DNA of 8,727 nt from assembly GCA_035298385.1 (NCBI GenBank), contig DATGYC010000004.1, positions 1-8,727 of the forward strand. Reading direction: 5' to 3'. A program made the position numbers and the translations under genes. This stretch comes from DATGYC01 sp035298385 (lineage in GTDB: Bacteria; Bacillota; Sulfobacillia; Symbiobacteriales; Symbiobacteriaceae). Below, piece after piece: positions 1 to 5,592 of this stretch (positions within the stretch are counted from its first letter, which is position 1; each line of letters starts with the position of its first letter). The notes under the pieces are model-generated. The model worked only from the letters and a program-made list of their open reading frames with translations. It ran no database searches and was not told where the DNA came from.

Positions 1-3000
1 TCTTCGGCGTTTACCGCCACCGCATAGCTGACACGGCTGCAGTACGAGGTGACGTTGGCCGTCTCCTCGATAATCGCGTTGGAGCGGGCCTTGCCCGACT
101 CCGCCTTCGACAGCTCCACGAAGTGCTCAATCGTGCACCCCAGCGCAGGCAGCGTCAGGATCGCATCGACCACGGCGCCCGTCGCCCGGCCGTCCTCGGC
201 CTTCAGGATGCTCATGACGCCCGAACCAGCCGACAGCTTGTTCTGGACCGGACCGCTAAAGACCAGCTTGGCGATGATGCGGGCCGCCAGCGTGATCCGG
301 TTGATGTAATTGGTCGCCGTGCTCGTAATGGGATCCTGTGGCGCCAGCACCACGGCTGCGCCGTCAGCCGCACCGGAGAGGATCGCCACAATCGCCGACG
401 GGACGGCGAAATCATTCTCGCCCGTCTCCTCTGCGGCCTCAAACGAATCCAGGAAGCAGCTCATGAACGTGAAGAACCCGGAGAGCGCATGGCCGGCCAC
501 GAAGACGGCGCTCTGCAGCCCCGACGGCGTGGTGGTCGGTGCCGCCACAAAGGCGGTCGCGGCCACGTCGTTGGCCGCAGCCACCCGCTGCGAGCCGGTG
601 CAGGCCTGCTGTACGGACGCAAAGCTGGTGGCGCCCGTCAAGAAGGTGGTGTTCTGGTCGTCCGGGAACGGCGCTACGCCATGGGCCATCTTGTAGCCGA
701 TGGTGTACGGCACGGCGGCGATCCAGCAGAACAGGTCGATCATCGAGATGCTGGGGACGCCGAACGCCGCCAAGATGTCGGAAACGACGGGAATCCAGAC
801 GGGGGTGTCCAGCACCGCATAGGCGGCTTCGGCCGCGGCCTCCAAGATGGCGAAGACCGTATCGACGACCACCTGAGCGCTGCTCAGGACGCCGTCAGCC
901 AGCACGGCTACAAGCTTGCTCAAGAGTTGCCCCAGGCTCAAAGAGCTGGCGCTGCTGGCGATGTTGGCCAGCTCGGTGTAGGCGCTGGAGAGCACAGTCC
1001 CCTCGGACTGCAGGGCGTTCAAGAGCGCCGTGATCAGGTCTGCTCCTGGGTTGGCCGGCGTCGGCGGACTGGTCTGGGTCAGGTTGCTGGCGTTGTTCTG
1101 GAAGTGATGGGCGAGCATAGTGGAGGGCGCGCTGAGCCCCACGGTGGGCGTGGACGAGCTGGTCAGCCCAGCGCTGGAGGCCGTGCCAAGCCCGCTCCAG
1201 TCGGTGATTCCGGCCCAGCCGTTGATCTCGCTCTCCAGATTGGCGATCAGGCTGTCAAAGTCGGACTGATACTGGCTCAGGCTGCCAATCTGCGCTTGCA
1301 GCCAGAGCTGGATCAGATTCTTGATCACCTGCTTGGTGCGGGTGATATCCTGCCACTCGAAGAGGAACTGCAGGAACTTGATCAGGTCCTCAATCGCAAC
1401 CTTGATCGCATTGAAGACCCAGACCGCTGCCGCGGCAATCTGCTCCACGCAGTCCAGCACGGCGGAGTAGACCTGGTCGGCGATGGTGACGACGAAGTTC
1501 CAGACGTCCGTGGCGGCATCCTTCACCACGCTCACCATGTAATCCACCCCGGACTCCAGCCAGCGGACCAGGTCACCAAAATCGGCCTCGATCGAATCGC
1601 CGAGGCTCTGCGGTGCCGGCGCAGCCGCCATCAACAGCGCTGCGGCGCGTGGCGGGGCGCCGTTGCCGCTGGTCAGGTTGCCGTAGACGCCCTGCAGCGC
1701 CGTGATCGACTGGGCCGCCCCCTGCAGGCTGGTGCTGGAGACGCCGGCACCGACCAGCTTCTGCGTGGAACCATCCGGGTTGGTGATCACGGCGTTCTGG
1801 AGATTCGCCGCCGTGTTCAACTGGAACGTCTTCTGCATCGGCTTATCCATGGGGTTGATGGCGATGGTGGTACCGGAGCCGTCCGCTACCTGCAGCCGCG
1901 TGGCATTTAGGCCGTTCGCGATCTCAATGATGGTGATGCTGCCGAAGTTGTCCGTGTTGACGGTGATCGGCAGGGTGTCAAGCACGTAGTACAGGTTGTT
2001 GATCAGGAACGAGGCGCGGCTGACCGCACTCAGCTGCAGCGGGGCGCCCGCCACCGGCTGCCCGCTGCCATCCGCTACCTGCAGGCGTGTGGTAAACGAG
2101 GCGAACTGGCGGGCGGGGGTCTGGATGTTCAAGGGCGGCAGGGTGATCTGGTGCTGGCTCCAGATGGTGGTCTCCGGGGACTGCACCAGCCGGAACAGGT
2201 CGGTGCCGTTGGAGGCAAAGAAGCAGTTGGCGCTGTTGGCGCGGTTCACATACGGGCTGACCAGATCAACGCCGGTCATGATCGGCAGCGGCAGGGACCA
2301 GGGGCCGCTTGCCTGCTGCCCGGCCGTGCAGGTGGTGTAGAAGACCTGATCCGAGCCGTTCAGTCCCCAGACGGCGATCTGCTTGCCGTCCGTGCAGGCG
2401 TAGAGGTTGCGCACGCCGTTGAGGAGCGGGCTCTGGATCAGTTGCACCCCCGTTGCCTGATCCTTCTGGTTGGTGCTGGCGAAGTAGTAGAGGGCGCCCC
2501 CCGCCGCCACATAGAGGTCGGTGGAGTTGTCGCTGTTGCGGCAGCTGGCGATGGCGTCCGGAATCTGGGCGCCCGGCAGGTTGAGGCGGACCGGCGACGG
2601 GGCCGTGTCCGGGCTGAAGGCGTTGTAGAGGGGCGTGAAGATGAACTGGGCGCTGCCATCCACCTCACCAGCGGTGTAGAGGCCCTCAACGGCGTAGGCG
2701 CCGGCCTGGCGGCCTGGGCAGGTCTCATAGCGGTCGGCCTGCAAGTCGATGGGTAGGTCACGCTGGCACCAGGCGTAGCCGCTCTGCTTCGTGGGATCGA
2801 TGTAGAAGCGGGAGACCAGCTCCGGCTGGGCGCCGGGGTTCCGCGCCACGTCGACCATGATGTACTCGGCATCGGTGGCGTCGCTGATCCAGGTCCCGAC
2901 GACCTTGACGGCCGACAGGGTCACACTCGGGTTGTCGTAGGGGAAGGCGGTCCAGGCGGGCGCGGCGGTCCAACTGGTGTCGGAGGCGGAGTTGCCCAGG

Positions 3001-3344
3001 CTCAGGTAGACGTGGTCGTTCTGCGAATCGCTGACGATCATCGCCAGGCTGATGGAGCCATCCACCAGATCCTGGCTGACCGCGAAGCGCTTGACGACGA
3101 TCCCGCTCTGGCCGGGGAAGTCCTTGGCGATCTGTGCCGAGCTAAGGTCACTGCGCACCCAGCCGGAGGCCGAGCCCGCCTGCTCCTGCACCACGTAGAG
3201 GACGCCGGCGCTGCTCTGGGAGAAGAGCAGGCTCAGGCCCGTGGTCGTCTGCAGCGCCTGAAAGGATCCGTCCGGGGCCATGACCTCCGCCTGGCTGTAG
3301 TTCTGCATCAGCTCGGAGGAGTAGGTGACGGTGTTCGTGCTCAT
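1..3344 (-). CDS. Very large multidomain protein: propeller-like N-terminus, duplicated beta module, hydrophobic helical C-terminal region (3' end beyond window)
   Basis: A single open frame begins at an ATG (3344-3342) and runs off the left edge with 1114 codons and no stop, so the carboxy terminus is missing. AAAGGAG lies 11 bases before the ATG. I see no signal peptide. Residues about 1-400 contain several short beta-rich blocks of the type 'DLYVAAGGALYYF', 'QIAVWGLNGSDQVFY' and 'NCFFASNGTDLFRL', which suggests a beta-propeller or lectin-like fold. Residues about 415-545 hold beta modules with LQVADGSG occurring twice, at 421 and 484. From about 581 to 690 the chain becomes long amphipathic and hydrophobic helices rich in Val, Ile, Ala, Trp and Phe. 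Another hydrophobic stretch covers about 849-885 (IPVVSDILAAFGVP, then DLFCWIAAVP), and more follow from about 945. Helices of this kind occur in pore-forming or membrane-inserting proteins. I also recall similar Pro-Val-Ser-Asp-Ile-Leu segments in uncharacterised fungal and bacterial proteins. It is the last visible gene of a three-gene operon. The function is unknown; a toxin-like or adhesin-like role is inference. Confidence 0.85.
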   Translation of the reverse strand, partial: MSTNTVTYSSELMQNYSQAEVMAPDGSFQALQTTTGLSLLFSQSSAGVLYVVQEQAGSASGWVRSDLSSAQIAKDFPGQSGIVVKRFAVSQDLVDGSISLAMIVSDSQNDHVYLSLGNSASDTSWTAAPAWTAFPYDNPSVTLSAVKVVGTWISDATDAEYIMVDVARNPGAQPELVSRFYIDPTKQSGYAWCQRDLPIDLQADRYETCPGRQAGAYAVEGLYTAGEVDGSAQFIFTPLYNAFSPDTAPSPVRLNLPGAQIPDAIASCRNSDNSTDLYVAAGGALYYFASTNQKDQATGVQLIQSPLLNGVRNLYACTDGKQIAVWGLNGSDQVFYTTCTAGQQASGPWSLPLPIMTGVDLVSPYVNRANSANCFFASNGTDLFRLVQSPETTIWSQHQITLPPLNIQTPARQFASFTTRLQVADGSGQPVAGAPLQLSAVSRASFLINNLYYVLDTLPITVNTDNFGSITIIEIANGLNATRLQVADGSGTTIAINPMDKPMQKTFQLNTAANLQNAVITNPDGSTQKLVGAGVSSTSLQGAAQSITALQGVYGNLTSGNGAPPRAAALLMAAAPAPQSLGDSIEADFGDLVRWLESGVDYMVSVVKDAATDVWNFVVTIADQVYSAVLDCVEQIAAAAVWVFNAIKVAIEDLIKFLQFLFEWQDITRTKQVIKNLIQLWLQAQIGSLSQYQSDFDSLIANLESEINGWAGITDWSGLGTASSAGLTSSSTPTVGLSAPSTMLAHHFQNNASNLTQTSPPTPANPGADLITALLNALQSEGTVLSSAYTELANIASSASSLSLGQLLSKLVAVLADGVLSSAQVVVDTVFAILEAAAEAAYAVLDTPVWIPVVSDILAAFGVPSISMIDLFCWIAAVPYTIGYKMAHGVAPFPDDQNTTFLTGATSFASVQQACTGSQRVAAANDVAATAFVAAPTTTPSGLQSAVFVAGHALSGFFTFMSCFLDSFEAAEETGENDFAVPSAIVAILSGAADGAAVVLAPQDPITSTATNYINRITLAARIIAKLVFSGPVQNKLSAGSGVMSILKAEDGRATGAVVDAILTLPALGCTIEHFVELSKAESGKARSNAIIEETANVTSYCSRVSYAVAVNAE
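1882..2091 (-). repeat. Two copies of a 63-codon-spaced coding motif (LQVADGSG)
   Basis: TCCGCTACCTGCAG (plus-strand reading) is present at 1882-1895 and again at 2071-2084, with further similarity beyond it, offset by 189 bases. Both copies encode T-R-L-Q-V-A-D-G-S-G in the same frame of the giant protein, at residues 421 and 484. This is best explained by duplication of a beta-rich module of about 63 residues, the second copy having diverged after the motif. Confidence 0.6.
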
Positions 3345-3368
3345 GAGAGTTGCCGCTCCTTTCGTAGG

Positions 3369-5060
3369 TTAGGGCTGCACGTAGGTGATGTGCGAGACCA
3401 TGTCCTGGTTGTTCGAGAAGCAGACGTCGCTGAAGGTGAACGTGTTGCCGCCGGGGAAGACGAAGTTCTGCACCACGCTGATCGGCAGGCTCTGCAGGCG
3501 GGCGCCGGCGAAGTTGTTCGCCCAGGTCTTGGCGCTGTCCAGCAGGCTGTTGAGGTCGGTGAAGAAGTTCAGGAAGCCATTCGTCCCCGGGCTCTGGGAG
3601 TTGTCCTGGGTGCTGGTGGTCTGGGTGGCCATGAGGTTGCCGTTCTGGTCCACCGCCAGGGTGTAGGTGTCGGTGATCGTCTTGTCCACGATGTTGCCGC
3701 CATCACCGGTGGCCAGGGAGCGCACATAGGCGTAGACCACAAGGTGCTGGGTGATGACGATGGTGTTGCCCTGGAAGGAGACGTTGACATTGAAGCTTGA
3801 GGAGAGCTCCATCTTCCCCATGTCGCCGCCCGCTCCTGCATCGTCCTCAGCCGTTCCGCTCTGCCAGGAGAAGGTCAGGACGTTCGGGCCCGAGGCGTTG
3901 AGCGTCTGGGTCGGCGTCTGGCCGGAGGTCAGGCCCCACTGGTAATTGACGGTGGTGTCCAGGAAGCCCGACAGCCAGACGCGCACCGACGGGTTGTAGC
4001 AGTTGGCGCCCAACTGGGGCGCCAACTGGGCGCCGATCCAGTTGGCCAGGGTGTTGCGGTTGATCGCCATCACGCCCTGGTGCTGGGACGCCTCGGTCAG
4101 ATCGATCCAGTTCCAGTTGAACTGTGTGGGGGGGCGTAGGGTGTTGCCGTTCGTTGCGCACAGATAGCAGAGGGGCTGCACCTGCTGCTCCGCGGCGCTG
4201 GGGCTCTGGACCGGGGTGCCGTTCCCGTCGACGTAGGCGTTGGCCTCCAGTTCGAGAGCCGTGAGAGGCAGGCTGCTGTGATCGGTGGTGGTCTGGGCGA
4301 TGGTGTAGCTCAGCACCGGCTGGCCCTCCGCCTGCATCTGGGTGAAGTAGGCGCCCAGGAAGACGGTCTGCAGGGCGGTGTAGAGTGGGGTGCCGGGCAC
4401 CACGCCGGTAATCTGCGGCACGGACTCCAGCGCCGCATTATCCAGGTCGAACAGGAGCTGCTGAACGCTGAAGGCGTTGGCGCCCATGTTGCCGATCTGC
4501 TGCTGCACCGCCGGCGGCAGCTTGTTGTAGGCATTCGAGCCCACGGTGATGTTCTGCAGGGCGACATTCGAGGTGAAGGTCCAGGCATTGCCGGGTTGCT
4601 GGGACTGGTTAAGCCAGGTGTTCTGGTTGCGCGGGCCGTAGGTCAGCTCCACCACGGTGAACGAGGAGCACATCAGGTTGAAGACGACCGTGCTGGTGGA
4701 TGGGTTCAGGGTCACGACGTCGGGAATGGCGGTTGGGGCGTAGCCAGCCGGTAGGCCGATGGCGGCCTTGAAGGCGTAGGCGAAGCCCACGTTGGCGAGC
4801 TTGACCAAGCGGTCGTCCTGGGCGGAGGTGCCGTTTGGAATGCCGAACAGATCGGTGATGCCGGCCTGCTGCAGCAGCGTGTTGTAGTCGATTAGCTGGG
4901 GCTGGTTGTTCTGGTTGTAGATGTAGCACTGAATGACCTCGGGAGCGTTCAGCCCGGCCAGATAGGCCTTCATCGTGGCGTTGATGGACTCTTGTGTCGT
5001 GGCGACCACAAAGTCGTAGCCATAAGCGGCACCGGAAAGATTGGACTGGCTGTAACCCAT
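3369..5060 (-). CDS. 563-aa protein resembling P-47/OrfX-like (TULIP) lipid-binding family
   Basis: A complete frame runs from an ATG with AGGAGGG 6 bases upstream to a TAA. No signal peptide or membrane segment is visible. The amino terminus has Y13-G-Y-D-F-V-V, then N27 and an M-K-x-Y-L helix. This matches the YGWD...N...L..Y pattern I remember from clostridial P-47, a TULIP-fold protein of botulinum neurotoxin clusters. Other landmarks are FSVQQLLFDLDNAAL (from residue 197), FNWNWID (from 314) and AINRNTLAN (from 332). I associate these with P-47-like hypothetical proteins of fungi and soil bacteria. The chain is rich in Asn, Gln, Ser and Thr and mostly beta, as expected for TULIP domains, which bind lipids or other hydrophobic ligands. 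It sits between a small beta protein and a giant multidomain protein in one operon, which suggests that they act together. The family link is from memory of motifs and not a search. An unrelated beta-rich protein cannot be excluded. Confidence 0.85.
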   Translation of the reverse strand: MGYSQSNLSGAAYGYDFVVATTQESINATMKAYLAGLNAPEVIQCYIYNQNNQPQLIDYNTLLQQAGITDLFGIPNGTSAQDDRLVKLANVGFAYAFKAAIGLPAGYAPTAIPDVVTLNPSTSTVVFNLMCSSFTVVELTYGPRNQNTWLNQSQQPGNAWTFTSNVALQNITVGSNAYNKLPPAVQQQIGNMGANAFSVQQLLFDLDNAALESVPQITGVVPGTPLYTALQTVFLGAYFTQMQAEGQPVLSYTIAQTTTDHSSLPLTALELEANAYVDGNGTPVQSPSAAEQQVQPLCYLCATNGNTLRPPTQFNWNWIDLTEASQHQGVMAINRNTLANWIGAQLAPQLGANCYNPSVRVWLSGFLDTTVNYQWGLTSGQTPTQTLNASGPNVLTFSWQSGTAEDDAGAGGDMGKMELSSSFNVNVSFQGNTIVITQHLVVYAYVRSLATGDGGNIVDKTITDTYTLAVDQNGNLMATQTTSTQDNSQSPGTNGFLNFFTDLNSLLDSAKTWANNFAGARLQSLPISVVQNFVFPGGNTFTFSDVCFSNNQDMVSHITYVQP

Positions 5061-5085
5061 TTGACACCCTCCTAATTAGCAAGCC

Positions 5086-5415
5086 TTAGTTCACGGAATG
5101 CAGGCCGAGATGGTTATCAAGCACGGTGCCGCTGATCACGAAAGAGGCGGTCTGCGCGTTCCCCCTGGCGTAGAGGAAGGCCTGCTGGGCCAGGTTGTTC
5201 TCGCCCCAGACCACGTCGACGTAGAGCCAGGTGATCGAGCCGTCTGGCACGCCATAGTCGCCCGGATCGACCGTCTTCGTGTTGCCGAGGTCGATGGCGC
5301 CGCTCTCCCCAACGACTTGCCGGTTCCCGTTGTGGTCGAGGTACTGGAACTCGATCTTGGCCACAAAGCCGCCCTGGTTCGTGAGGCTGAATTTCCCTAC
5401 GGTCTGTATCGGCAC
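5086..5415 (-). CDS. Small all-beta protein, 109 aa, first gene of the three-gene operon
   Basis: The start is set at a GTG (5415-5413) because AAGGAGG lies 8 bases upstream. An in-frame ATG at 5490 would add 25 residues, but it overlaps the probable -10 element and has no ribosome binding site. The 109-residue product starts P-I-Q-T-V-G-K-F-S-L-T-N and alternates short strands with Gly/Asn/Asp turns: FVAKIEFQYLD (17-27), GAIDLGNTKTVDPGDYGVPDG (39-59) and WLYVDVVWGENN (63-74). It ends in ISGTVLDNHLGL (94-105). This looks like one compact beta sandwich, with no signal peptide, no cysteine and no obvious catalytic residues. I have the impression that similar small proteins ending in 'ISGT.L.N.LGL' occur in fungi and bacteria, but I cannot name the family. 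It may be an accessory, binding or structural partner of the two large proteins made from the same transcript. Confidence 0.85.
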   Translation of the reverse strand: MPIQTVGKFSLTNQGGFVAKIEFQYLDHNGNRQVVGESGAIDLGNTKTVDPGDYGVPDGSITWLYVDVVWGENNLAQQAFLYARGNAQTASFVISGTVLDNHLGLHSVN

Positions 5416-5423
5416 ACTGACTC

Positions 5424-5430
5424 CCTCCTT
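5424..5430 (-). promoter_or_regulatory. Ribosome binding site deciding the GTG start at 5415
   Basis: AAGGAGG stands 8 bases before GTG. It is a near-perfect Shine-Dalgarno sequence, and it fixes the 109-residue product over the longer in-frame ATG reading from 5490, which lacks one. Confidence 0.8.
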
Positions 5431-5488
5431 GGTTGCTTGGAAGCGGTGAAGGCGACGCCAGATCGTGGGATCTGACTGCAGTTCAAGC

Positions 5489-5494
5489 ATAATG
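5489..5494 (-). promoter_or_regulatory. Candidate -10 element of the three-gene operon
   Basis: CATTAT on the minus strand matches TATAAT at four of six positions. It lies 8 bases after the last GGTAA. The overlapping TATGCT (5491-5486) is a second option. The -35 position, 17 bases upstream, falls inside the repeat array and has no good -35 match, as expected for an activator-dependent promoter. Transcription would start near 5482, giving a leader of about 65 bases before the GTG at 5415. No promoter mapping is available. Confidence 0.45.
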
Positions 5495-5496
5495 AA

Positions 5497-5540
5497 AGGG
5501 ACTTACCCACCGCTTACCGGGCACTTACCAGGGAGTTACC
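5497..5540 (-). promoter_or_regulatory. Operator of four direct repeats with exact 11-bp period (SARP/OmpR-type)
   Basis: Reading the minus strand, GGTAA starts at 5540, 5529, 5518 and 5507, exactly 11 bases apart. The four 11-base units are GGTAACTCCCT, GGTAAGTGCCC, GGTAAGCGGTG and GGTAAGTCCCT. The conserved part is a heptamer GGTAA[G/C][T/C] followed by a variable 4-base spacer. SARP activators and other OmpR/PhoB-type winged-helix proteins bind heptamer direct repeats with 4-bp spacers upstream of or overlapping the -35 region. The last GGTAA ends 8 bases before the candidate -10. The array lies just upstream of the three-gene operon and just past the terminator of the gene before it. Binding is inferred, but the repeats themselves are exact. 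Confidence 0.8.
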
Positions 5541-5585
5541 AAAGCGAAAGGGGGCTACCCCCTCCTCCTCGGTGGGATAGCCCCC
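5541..5585 (-). terminator. Probable intrinsic terminator after the oxygenase-fusion gene
   Basis: The arms 5550-5560 and 5574-5585 are complementary. GGGGGCTA pairs with TAGCCCCC, then CCC pairs with GGG after a single bulged A at 5577, leaving a 13-base loop. On the minus strand the stem is followed by TTTCGCTTT, an interrupted T tract. It lies 7 bases after the TAG of the fusion gene and 9 bases before the first direct repeat. It would therefore separate the regulator/oxygenase transcript from the operon that follows. The imperfect T tract makes the efficiency uncertain. Confidence 0.65.
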
Positions 5586-5592
5586 TATCGCT

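Noticed and set aside
123..1910. 595-codon open frame on the plus strand opposite the giant gene
   Set aside because: The translation is Arg/Gly/His/Asp-rich without recognisable motifs, as expected for the antisense of a high-GC gene. The minus-strand frame has a strong ribosome binding site and a protein-like composition.
4003..4036. Local GC-rich near-repeat of ggcgccaactgg
   Set aside because: It encodes the Gly-Ala-Gln-Leu-Ala-Pro-Gln-Leu-Gly-Ala stretch of the P-47-like protein. The similarity follows from repeated residues inside the coding sequence and is not a regulatory repeat.
5416..5490. Amino-terminal extension of the small beta protein from an ATG at 5490
   Set aside because: The ATG overlaps the -10 candidate and would lie at or before the transcription start. 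It has no Shine-Dalgarno sequence, whereas GTG 5415 has a near-perfect one.
5503..5540. The 11-bp repeats as a CRISPR array or plasmid iterons
   Set aside because: The units are far too short for CRISPR, and there is no replication gene or AT-rich region nearby. Their position before a -10 fits a promoter operator better.
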